Shown: positions 28,979 through 36,083 of the stretch, in pieces | How the letters are laid out: each line of letters begins with the position of its first letter | How positions within the stretch are numbered: the first letter of the stretch is position 1 | Origin: Candidatus Aenigmatarchaeota archaeon | GTDB taxonomy: Archaea > Aenigmatarchaeota > Aenigmatarchaeia > GW2011-AR5 | Direction: 5' to 3' | Assembly: GCA_018304585.1 (NCBI GenBank) | Contig: JAGVVY010000031.1 | Location: forward strand, 1 to 36,471 | DNA length: 36,471 nucleotides | The notes under the pieces: model-generated | Database searches by the model: none | The model's input: the letters and a program-made list of their open reading frames with translations, nothing else | Told to the model about the DNA's origin: nothing | Made by a program: the position numbers and the translations under genes

Positions 28979-30162
28979 TTCCTGCCCCTCTTCCTGTCGC
29001 CCGCTATCGCCGACATGTCCTTCACGAATCTCCGGACGTATTCGCGCATCAGTTCGAGGTCCCTCTGCGGAATCTCGCCTGTGCGGTCCTCGTCAAGCAT
29101 CTTTCTCATGGAAACCACTCGGTTCAGCACCTCGCCGTAGAACTGGTCAAGCCTTCCCGCGTCTATGAGGTGGGTTTTTATTGCGGCAGGCAGATCCTTG
29201 GGGTCAGGCGGAAGCTTGTCAAGGGTCTTGAGGCCGGCGACGGCCGCCTTGATCATGACCTCGTAATTGCGCTGCACGAGGTCTTTTTTCCTGTTCTTCT
29301 GCAACTGGAGGAGCATCTGCTCCATGCGCGAAACGAAGTTCTTGGATTTTTGTATGAAATCATCAAGCTGCACGCCGGTGATGTCCTTGATCTCCTTGTG
29401 CTCGACGCGCTTGCGGAAGTCTATGACGCTTTCCAGGTCTCTCAGGTAATTCTCTTCAAGGAGCTTGGTATCAACCAGATGCTCTTTCACGCTGTCGGTC
29501 GTGTGTTTTGGCGACGGCGGGTTGAGGCCCATGTACATGAGCACGGCTTGCGATGAATTGAGCATGGCGTAATAGACGTCTTCCGCGACCATGTAGAGTT
29601 TCGCGGTTTCCACGCGCGTGATCTTCTGGGGCGCTGATTCCATGAATTTTTCAACCGCTTCAAGGGTCGTGGGAATCTTGCCGTATTCCAGAAGCTTTCT
29701 TATAGGTATCCAAAAGCCCGTGTCGTACAGCGCCCATCCGTCCCTGACTATGGTATAAAGCAACGGATGCCCTATCCTTGCCATGTCCCAGAATTCCGTG
29801 AGCGTCCATGCCGGCTGGACGACGATATCCTCGGAAATTCTCTTTCCCATCGCATAAAGGTCGTCGTCAAACCTCACCTTCATCTCAGGCGTGAATCTGG
29901 ACAGGGTATCGTCGATTATGACAAGCATATCTATGTCGCTTTTCTTATGAAAGTCCGTTCTTGTGAACGATCCGAAAAGCACTACCGCCTTCACTATATC
30001 CTTGTATTTTTTGAGAATCTCGTCCTTGTATTTATTCGCTATAGCAAGCTGTTTTTTCCTGAATTCCTCGAGCCGCTTGTCCTGCAAAGCAGCAGGCTGG
30101 TCGCCTTTCTGGGCGGGGGCGGTCGTCTTTTTCGCTTTCTTCGCAACTTTTTTCGTGGGCAT
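28975..30162 (-). CDS. Nucleotidyltransferase fused to tandem HEPN-like domains
   Basis: The 395-residue protein from the ATG at 30162 starts with a lysine-rich tail. The nucleotidyltransferase domain follows, with Gly64-Ser65 and Asp76-x-Asp78. From about 160 to 390 it is all helical, with two similar halves. In the first, VIDFRKRVEHKEI has Arg250-x4-His255, the HEPN RNase motif. In the second, VVSMRKMLDEDRTGEI lines up with it but lacks the His. An MNT and HEPN pair in one chain is uncommon. A longer frame adds 80 residues of low-complexity sequence and is rejected. It is part of a six-gene minus-strand cluster. Confidence 0.8.
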   Translation of the reverse strand: MPTKKVAKKAKKTTAPAQKGDQPAALQDKRLEEFRKKQLAIANKYKDEILKKYKDIVKAVVLFGSFTRTDFHKKSDIDMLVIIDDTLSRFTPEMKVRFDDDLYAMGKRISEDIVVQPAWTLTEFWDMARIGHPLLYTIVRDGWALYDTGFWIPIRKLLEYGKIPTTLEAVEKFMESAPQKITRVETAKLYMVAEDVYYAMLNSSQAVLMYMGLNPPSPKHTTDSVKEHLVDTKLLEENYLRDLESVIDFRKRVEHKEIKDITGVQLDDFIQKSKNFVSRMEQMLLQLQKNRKKDLVQRNYEVMIKAAVAGLKTLDKLPPDPKDLPAAIKTHLIDAGRLDQFYGEVLNRVVSMRKMLDEDRTGEIPQRDLELMREYVRRFVKDMSAIAGDRKRGRK

Positions 30163-30202
30163 ATTATTACTTGGGAGGCGGTTATAAAAGTTTATCGTTA
30201 GC

Positions 30203-31933
30203 CTATCGGTACCTGCCCCTCTCCCATTCCTTGGCTTTGCCGGCATCGACTGCGGCCTTACCGAGGAACGTGTGCTTCTCCTCGGGTATCCTGAGAAGGC
30301 CCTGCAGAGGATCCCACGCGTGTTCGCGCATGGCAACAAGCTGCTGCGCGTAGATGTCCTTGTTCTCGAGCGAAAGCCCGTAGAATTCGGGCGGCAGCGC
30401 ATCGGGCCTCGTGTCTTTGTCGAGGTATTTCACTATCTGCCTCAGCACGTAAACGCTGTATTCAAAAATGTTGCTCATCTGCTGGTTGCCGGGAGATCTT
30501 CCGCTGCCCCGTTCAAATATAATATAACCGTCCTTGAAGCCTTTCTGGCGGAACCAGTATATCCACTTGTACAAAGTGTCTGCACCGCGGTCGGCGAGGG
30601 CTATGGGAATGTGCGCCGTTCCGAAGTAGGGTATGGGGTCGCCTAAGTGAAGCAAAAAGACTTGCGATCCAAAATCAGGAGGGAGCGCAGGTAATTCAAC
30701 GTTCAGGTCTATGTTCTGCCCCATCTCCTGCTCGAAGTCTATGCACTGCATCACTGCAGAAGAGCCTATCTTCTTGAGAAGATGATATGCATGAAGCGGG
30801 TGATAAAGGCGCGCTATCCCTTCCGTTCCCTGCCCGGACTGGGGGCACTCGAGAAGGAGTTTTACCTTGTTCTTCTCGCAGAATTCCACGACGCTTTGGC
30901 CACCCATATACTGCTTGTTATGATCGATTCTGCCGGGGCTTCTTCTCAGGGTGAAATGCGAATAAAGATAGAATGCAGCAACGGCGGCGTTGAATTCCCG
31001 CTGCTTCTCTATGTATGCTCGGTCGGCGTCTTCCGGCTTGTTGGAATAAGGCTCGCCTACTATGTTAACCCAGAGGGGGTCCCTGTTTGCTATCATGTAT
31101 ACGGCTGTGGCAATATATGCGTCTATCTCCCCGGCTTCGATCTCATATTTTTCTATCTCGGCTTCTTTCCAGATGTCAAACAGCTTTTCTTCATTCATTC
31201 TTCTACGCGTGGAGTTTTCGATGTCATCCCTCTGGGCGTTTACCACGTTTCTTACGTCATTCTCCAATTGCTCGTCGCTGAGGTTCTTGTACCTCTCGTC
31301 TTTTCGCAGCGCTTCTCTTGCGGTCTGTTCCGCCTTTTTCGCTTCTTCATGGAAAAGTTTTCCGATTTCCGTGCGGTATCTGGGCGTCTGCCTCAGTTCC
31401 TGCTCCACGCGGCCCCCTATCAGATGCCTCTTAAGCCAGTCTTTGAGCGCTGCAGCGCCTTTATCGCCCTGGGCAATTCGTTCGTCGACCCATTCGCCGA
31501 AGGGCTGGCCCGTCGGGGCCACGACCTGATAAGTGAAGCCGAAGGGCCTAAGCTCGCGCTCATGGAACGACATCCATGTGGTATTGGAAAGATGGAAATT
31601 GACATAGATGAATTTCAAATCCGAAGCGCCTTTCATCGTTATGCACAGCCTTTCGTGGCTCTGGTCCCAGCGTATGCGCTCGGCGCTCTCGAACATGGCG
31701 ACCTCGCCGATTTCGCCGTGAAGACCAAGCTCCATGTTTAATTTTTCCCGTACGCGATCGACGTACGTTTTTATGTCCGGCTCCAGGAACTCCAGCACGG
31801 TGTCAAGGTCTACCTGATTGAACTGTATGCCGAGCGTGGCGCCGAAGGAGCCTGCCTTGCTGCCCAGGCCAAGCAGGTTCGGGTCCTTGCCGATGTTCCA
31901 CCAGCCGGAAGAAATGCCAACCTTGTATGCCAT
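30203..31933 (-). CDS. TIM-barrel-like protein with large helical insertion
   Basis: The 576-residue protein is not recognised as a whole. Strand-like segments at both ends resemble the xylose-isomerase/AP-endonuclease barrel: LGLHGEIGE and FIYVNFHLSN near the start, then LLLECP, MQCIDFEQE, VFLLHLGDP and GYIIFERGSG towards the end, with Glu, Asp and His at the places where the family binds metal. Between about 180 and 330 is a helical, charged insertion. If real, this would be a barrel enzyme split by a helical domain. It lies between the nucleotidyltransferase and the 607-residue gene with short gaps (40 and 18 bases). Confidence 0.7.
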   Translation of the reverse strand: MAYKVGISSGWWNIGKDPNLLGLGSKAGSFGATLGIQFNQVDLDTVLEFLEPDIKTYVDRVREKLNMELGLHGEIGEVAMFESAERIRWDQSHERLCITMKGASDLKFIYVNFHLSNTTWMSFHERELRPFGFTYQVVAPTGQPFGEWVDERIAQGDKGAAALKDWLKRHLIGGRVEQELRQTPRYRTEIGKLFHEEAKKAEQTAREALRKDERYKNLSDEQLENDVRNVVNAQRDDIENSTRRRMNEEKLFDIWKEAEIEKYEIEAGEIDAYIATAVYMIANRDPLWVNIVGEPYSNKPEDADRAYIEKQREFNAAVAAFYLYSHFTLRRSPGRIDHNKQYMGGQSVVEFCEKNKVKLLLECPQSGQGTEGIARLYHPLHAYHLLKKIGSSAVMQCIDFEQEMGQNIDLNVELPALPPDFGSQVFLLHLGDPIPYFGTAHIPIALADRGADTLYKWIYWFRQKGFKDGYIIFERGSGRSPGNQQMSNIFEYSVYVLRQIVKYLDKDTRPDALPPEFYGLSLENKDIYAQQLVAMREHAWDPLQGLLRIPEEKHTFLGKAAVDAGKAKEWERGRYR

Positions 31934-31951
31934 GTTTTTACCTTATTGCAA

Positions 31952-33775
31952 CTAATGATGCGCGCCGCCCGCCGGGGCCGGGGGCTTTGGCGGAGGAGCG
32001 GGGGCCTCGCCGCCCTTCCCTATGCCTATCTTGTTCTTGAGGAAATTGACTATCGGCGCATATCTTTCCTTCGCCATGCCTCGAAGATGAATCTTCCCTA
32101 TCCTCTCGTCAAAGTCCTTTTCATAAGGCCGGTTCTTCATGAACTGGAAGTGGAGGCCTACCCTGTCAAGGGCTTCCCTTACCTTTTGCATTCCCTCCCT
32201 GAATCCCCCGTCAGGCTCTTTTTCATCATCTTTCTTCCCGTCGCCTTCGCCGTCTCCAGTGCCGCTTCCTTTGTCCTGTTGCCCTTTCTTTTTTTCTGCA
32301 GCGGCTTTCTCCGTTTTTTCACGGCGTTCTGCTTCGTGGACTACGTCATGCCAGGGCTTCCTGAGGCCGAGGAGCTCATCGACGTACCAGTCGAGCTGCT
32401 GCTTCATGGCCTCGTATTCAAGAAGCTTCACAAGCAGGACGTTCTGGCTCATGAAAACTCCGTATATATAGAAGTCAGCGTCTTCCATTTCATCACCTGA
32501 CGCAAGGCGCATATTCATCTTACTGATGTCGAGTATGAAGAATGAATAATAGAGCTTTCTTGCGGTGATAGATGTAGTTTCAGTAAGTATATGCTCTACT
32601 TTCTCATCGACCCATTCTTGAGTTATCCATTTGTATTTCACGACAAGCCCGTGATCTTTATGGAATATAAGATTATCCTGCGTCCACTTGTCATAAGGAG
32701 TAAAAGTCTTGTCTGCTTGCTCAACCGCCTGCTCTTCCGAGCCGGCCATACGGGCAAATTCAGTAGCAGTATAAAATCGCCATGCCCATGCCCTTATATT
32801 GTTCAGAGCAACGGCTTGCGACGGATTGAAAAGAAAATTTTCGTGCATATGGTGGCTCCCCATCCCCTTGCCCTCAAGGCCTTCTGCCAGGAGCTTGTGC
32901 CTCAGTATATTCGGAGCAAGCCAGTCCCTGTACATACGGACCGTATATTCTCTGCTTCTCACGAGTTCCGTTATTTTCTGATATCGTGACTTGAGTTCCG
33001 GCTCAAAGAGTTCTTTCCATTCTTTGAATAGTCGGTTCTTTGAAGAAAGCACGACTGCCTCGGCCTTGGAAACGTTCAGCTTCTCGGTTATTATGTTGAC
33101 GTCTGTTTCATTGTCCATGCGCATGAAGTCCGTTATCAGCGTCGGCCATCTGCTGACTATGTTGCGCATTGCTATGCTGTCGCCGGTATGCGCGTCAACC
33201 TGATCTATGAATACCGCCCGGAGCGCATGCTCGTCGCGCTTGTTGGTGGAAGACCAGCGTTCGTCTTCGGGGCCGTCGGGATTGTATTTCACGCCGAAAT
33301 AATCGAGGAATTCCCTGTATTTTCTTTCGTCATGCTTCAGAAGTTCAAGGTCGGCTATAGACTGGGATATGGACTGCAATCCGGCCTTTATCCTGCCTTC
33401 GATCTCGTCCTTCTGGGCGATCGTGATATGGTAATATTGCGAATATGTAGGGGTCACTTCTATCGTTTCGGAGATTTTTTTGACTCCGTTGTATTCCCAC
33501 TTTCTCAATTGGAGGAGCAGGCTCATCCAAATGCCGGATGTCATTCCAGGCGGGGTCGTGGGGTTTATCTTCGTGAACATCTCGAACGGCATTGCGCAGA
33601 CAGCGTGGCCAAGGTATTTGCCCTGGGGGCCGAAATACTCAGAGTCAAACCCCTTGCCGTTCACCGTGGCGCGAGGGATGCCTCTTATAAGGTCGCGGTT
33701 CATGAACATTTTGTCGTCAAGAATGAATTCCTTGGGCCTTTGCGGGGCAGCTTCTTTCTTCTTTTTTTCGGACAT
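31952..33775 (-). CDS. 607-residue protein of unknown fold
   Basis: A large soluble protein with no recognised domain. Charged and aromatic helices alternate through the first 450 residues, including MGSHHMHENFLFNPSQAVAL and several Trp-rich helices. A linker rich in Lys, Glu, Gly and Asp follows (around residues 500-530), then a short globular stretch and a tail of PAPPPKPPAPAGG ending His-His. It is 18 bases upstream of the TIM-barrel-like gene and 32 bases after the membrane protein, so it should be co-transcribed with both. Restriction to this archaeal lineage is suspected but not tested. Confidence 0.75.
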   Translation of the reverse strand: MSEKKKKEAAPQRPKEFILDDKMFMNRDLIRGIPRATVNGKGFDSEYFGPQGKYLGHAVCAMPFEMFTKINPTTPPGMTSGIWMSLLLQLRKWEYNGVKKISETIEVTPTYSQYYHITIAQKDEIEGRIKAGLQSISQSIADLELLKHDERKYREFLDYFGVKYNPDGPEDERWSSTNKRDEHALRAVFIDQVDAHTGDSIAMRNIVSRWPTLITDFMRMDNETDVNIITEKLNVSKAEAVVLSSKNRLFKEWKELFEPELKSRYQKITELVRSREYTVRMYRDWLAPNILRHKLLAEGLEGKGMGSHHMHENFLFNPSQAVALNNIRAWAWRFYTATEFARMAGSEEQAVEQADKTFTPYDKWTQDNLIFHKDHGLVVKYKWITQEWVDEKVEHILTETTSITARKLYYSFFILDISKMNMRLASGDEMEDADFYIYGVFMSQNVLLVKLLEYEAMKQQLDWYVDELLGLRKPWHDVVHEAERREKTEKAAAEKKKGQQDKGSGTGDGEGDGKKDDEKEPDGGFREGMQKVREALDRVGLHFQFMKNRPYEKDFDERIGKIHLRGMAKERYAPIVNFLKNKIGIGKGGEAPAPPPKPPAPAGGAHH

Positions 33776-33807
33776 TATTATATTATTCTGCTCGTGCTAT
33801 AAATGGT

Positions 33808-34152
33808 TTATGCAACGAGCAGCCAGACGCCGAGTATGCAGAGGACGATGCCTATGAATATTCCGGCCTTGCCCATGCCCTCTTTCTGGTAGTCTGTGAT
33901 GTCGGGGAACCCTACCACAAGGAAGAATCCTAAGCCTGCAAGGAAAAGGGCAAATAGCTTCTTCAGTATGAAGCCGAGTGTAAGCTTGGACACGTATATC
34001 CAGCCGCCGCCGAATATCGACAAGATGCCTATTACGAGAATTATCATAAGATGTGCGTCTTTAAGGACCGTGCCCCGCTGTTCTATGGAGAAATATATCG
34101 AAAGGATGCCGAAAGCTATCAGAATTGCCCCTATTACATATTCCACGACCAT
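33808..34152 (-). CDS. Four-helix membrane protein
   Basis: The 114-residue protein has four hydrophobic helices: VVEYVIGAILIAFGILSIYF, then LMIILVIGILSIFGGGWIYV, then FILKKLFALFLAGLGFFLVV, then KAGIFIGIVLCILGVWLLVA. The ATG at 34152 is supported by GAGGTCAT eight bases upstream, so the 25-residue upstream extension is rejected. It begins the minus-strand cluster and faces the divergent operon. It may be the membrane anchor of this cluster. No family is recognised. Confidence 0.75.
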   Translation of the reverse strand: MVVEYVIGAILIAFGILSIYFSIEQRGTVLKDAHLMIILVIGILSIFGGGWIYVSKLTLGFILKKLFALFLAGLGFFLVVGFPDITDYQKEGMGKAGIFIGIVLCILGVWLLVA

Positions 34153-34163
34153 GCGATGACCTC

Positions 34164-34196
34164 TGGCGCATAAATAGCGCCATAATTTTATATACC
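34164..34196. promoter_or_regulatory. Divergent promoter with palindromic operator candidate
   Basis: TGGCGC-ATAAATA-GCGCCA (34164-34182) is a perfect 6-bp inverted repeat around an AT core. TTTTATATA at 34187-34195 is about 35 bases from both divergent starts (34152 and 34226) and could serve both. The GC-arm palindrome between the starts is a good candidate site for coordinated control of the two operons. Confidence 0.45.
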
Positions 34197-34225
34197 GCGT
34201 ACTATAATAATAAATAGGTTTTAGC

Positions 34226-34747
34226 ATGGTTTGGGCAAGGACAAGGCTGCTGATTTGGGATTACATATTCGAGCCGGTAAAGAGGATAAAGATAAATTAC
34301 GTGGGCCCCCACCCGGACAAATTCTACAAGGAAGTCAACAAGCTCATAAGGACGGTTTTCAACGTTCCCGACGCCTACGTTCAGGAGAAAGAGTATGCGT
34401 GGGAAAAGGGCGAGGAAGCCGAGAAATTTGACGTAGACTGGGAAGTGAACAAGATGCTGGACACCTTCAGCTACATAACGGTTGAGATATCGCTTAAAGG
34501 GTTCGTTTCCCACGATCACGGAAAGGCCTCTATAGTGATGCGGCCGAGGCTTATTACGGAATATCCGCAGGACACGGTCTGGCAGAACAGCATAGTATAC
34601 GAAATGCTCAGGCGGGTATGGCACAAGTTCTTCTACCATCAGCGCAGGATGGAATACCTTGTGATGGGAAAGGAAATGGTAGTCACCTTTGAAAACAGCG
34701 TCAAGGCGTACGGGGAGCAGCTCAGGGAGAGCAAGGTGGAAGAGTGA
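34226..34747 (+). CDS. Unknown protein, paralogue of the next gene
   Basis: The 173-residue protein starts MVWARTRLLIWDYIFEP. A beta-rich body follows (IKINYVGPHPDKFYKEVNKL, FSYITVEISLKGFVSHDHG, ASIVMRPRLITEYP), then helices with VWHKFFYHQRRMEYLVMG. The second half resembles the neighbouring protein in order of features: the HP turn after a first strand, the Trp-Phe-Phe-His-like segment, and the last helix. Not assigned to a family. It is the first of three genes linked by 4-base overlaps, divergent from the membrane-protein cluster. Confidence 0.75.
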   Translation: MVWARTRLLIWDYIFEPVKRIKINYVGPHPDKFYKEVNKLIRTVFNVPDAYVQEKEYAWEKGEEAEKFDVDWEVNKMLDTFSYITVEISLKGFVSHDHGKASIVMRPRLITEYPQDTVWQNSIVYEMLRRVWHKFFYHQRRMEYLVMGKEMVVTFENSVKAYGEQLRESKVEE

Positions 34748-35232
34748 GCCCAACGGTCTCGGTAGAAGATGACATACTGCAGCCGTCCGATTCCATGAAG
34801 ATAGACTTCAAGGGAAAGCATCCCTTTGCGGCATGCGAAAAATTCCCGGAATACCTCAGGGACATAATGAAGATATCCCGGAAGGACGTGGTCGAAACGG
34901 ACCTGAGATGGGACATAACCTCGGACCCGCGCGGATTCTATGGCTGGTGGGCCGGGACAAGGAAAGAAGACAGGTGGACGCGGACCACCATAAGAATACT
35001 CGCTCAGGGGGAGCAGGGCACCAATTTCAAGGGTTCCATAAAGATCACGATCAAGGGCACCATAACGACAACCTACGAATACAGCAACTTCATACAGAAA
35101 AGCTTCTGGTGGTTCTTCAATCACATGTTTTATTACAGCAACAGAAGGCGATATTTTGAATTCGCGAAGGACAACATAATGGAGATACGCGAGAAGATAC
35201 TCAGGCAGTTCCAGATATACAAGGAGGTATGA
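34744..35232 (+). CDS. Unknown protein, paralogue of the preceding gene
   Basis: The 162-residue protein starts with GTG overlapping the upstream stop by 4 bases. It resembles the preceding protein: MKIDFKGKHPFAACEKF against IKINYVGPHPDKFYKEV, a central strand with SIKITIKGTITTTYE, then SFWWFFNHMFYYSNRRRYFE and a final long helix. Identity is low and length similar, pointing to an old duplication. The aromatic FWWFFNHMFYY stretch is conserved in position. Function unknown. Confidence 0.75.
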   Translation: MSPTVSVEDDILQPSDSMKIDFKGKHPFAACEKFPEYLRDIMKISRKDVVETDLRWDITSDPRGFYGWWAGTRKEDRWTRTTIRILAQGEQGTNFKGSIKITIKGTITTTYEYSNFIQKSFWWFFNHMFYYSNRRRYFEFAKDNIMEIREKILRQFQIYKEV

Positions 35233-35639
35233 CCATGGGAATAGGCGACATAATCGGCGGGGTAAAAAACAGGATTCTGGGAAGAAGCGAGAACGAGGAT
35301 ATTGACGACATAAAGTCCTATGTAACCAGCGGCGCAGACCCGTACGCGCAGAACTTCCGGGAAAACGTGATGGGCGCGCCTGCAGACGACGCCCCGCCAA
35401 AGCCGTGGGAAAGGGAAAATATCGCTACAGAGCCTTTCGCCCCCGAGGAGCCCTTTCCGGACAGGCGGAGCCTTACGATGGGGCCGGGCCGCGCAGGCCG
35501 CGGCGAAGCGAACTATGACGTAATGGAAAAGCTGACCATGATAGAATCCCAGCTTGCGGCCATACGCAGCCAGACGGAAACGATCAATGAGCGCCTGAAG
35601 AATCTCGAATTCAGGATGGGAAGCGCGAGACGATTTTGA
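35229..35639 (+). CDS. Coiled-coil protein with glycine-rich N terminus
   Basis: The 136-residue protein starts MTMGIGDIIGGVKNRILG, an amphipathic helix that could touch a membrane. A proline- and acidic-rich low-complexity middle follows, then a C-terminal heptad-repeat helix (VMEKLTMIESQLAAIRSQTE and after). It lies at the end of the three-gene plus-strand operon, overlapping the previous gene by 4 bases; an ATG six bases further in is an alternative start. The heptads suggest oligomerisation with its neighbours. No family is recognised. Confidence 0.75.
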   Translation: MTMGIGDIIGGVKNRILGRSENEDIDDIKSYVTSGADPYAQNFRENVMGAPADDAPPKPWERENIATEPFAPEEPFPDRRSLTMGPGRAGRGEANYDVMEKLTMIESQLAAIRSQTETINERLKNLEFRMGSARRF

Positions 35640-35640
35640 T

Positions 35641-35908
35641 TTTTTACAACCCGCATATCGAAAGCCACACGCTTAAGGTGGCGAAAACGCCGGCTAATCT
35701 TGGTGAAAACACCAAGACACGAAGATTCAGCGTGGGAATGAGGCAATCGCGGGTTAGTCCGCTATTTTGAACAGCGCTTACGACCAAGAAGTAAAGCCAA
35801 AGGAACCTCACCCATCAAAATCGCGAGGGCTTTCTGACATTTTCTTCCGTTTCAGCAAAGCCCGCCACTTTTTCACAGTTTTCACCATCAGTGGCGGGAT
35901 GGTTTACA
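35641..35908 (+). mobile_element. IS200/IS605-like remnant or structured RNA element, copy B
   Basis: It begins TTTTTACAACCCGCATATC and ends AGTGGCGGGATGGTTTAC, as does copy A at 11514-11704. An outer stem AACCCGC (35648-35654) pairs with GCGGGTT (35749-35755). The inner stem (35665-35673 with 35729-35736) has a compensatory change relative to copy A. Copy B also has inserted hairpins GGCG-AAAA-CGCC (35680-35691) and CTTGGTG-AAAA-CACCAAG (35699-35716). The spacing CATATC(R)AAA(R)/ATGAGGCAA between the stems is shared. No transposase frame is present. Confidence 0.5.
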
Positions 35909-36078
35909 GTCCGTTCATTGAACGCCATATGAAATGGAGCAATGGCCGTATGTTTGAACTGCGCTTACGACTGGAAGGAAAACCGAAGGAACGTGGTCGT
36001 CAGAATCGCATCACTTTTGACATTCCCTTTGTTTTCGCAACGCCCGTCGTTGCATCACTATTTCCACCATAGTGGCGG
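35756..36078 (+). repeat. Diverged tandem duplication of the element's 3' part
   Basis: The segment AGTCCG ... TTGAAC, GCGCTTACGAC, AAGGAAC, GACATT and AGTGGCGG of copy B is repeated from 35908 to 36078 in the same order, with offsets of about 150 to 180 bases and many substitutions. It includes a second right-end palindrome (CCATAGTGGCGG). No protein of clear type is encoded from 35640 to 36083. Confidence 0.5.
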
Positions 36079-36083
36079 ACTGT

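Noticed and set aside
28975-30402. An 80-residue N-terminal extension of the nucleotidyltransferase-HEPN protein
   Set aside because: It is Arg/Ser-rich antisense sequence of the neighbouring gene's end; the ATG at 30162 begins a normal lysine-rich tail.
35641-35760. RNase P RNA, signal recognition particle RNA or a known riboswitch
   Set aside because: None of the conserved blocks of these RNAs are present; rnpB is at 2019-2345 instead, and the ends look like IS200/IS605.
35767-36072. A 101-residue frame in the copy B element
   Set aside because: It spans a diverged tandem duplication with palindromic ends and shares nothing with known proteins; it reads like the tail of a lost transposase.
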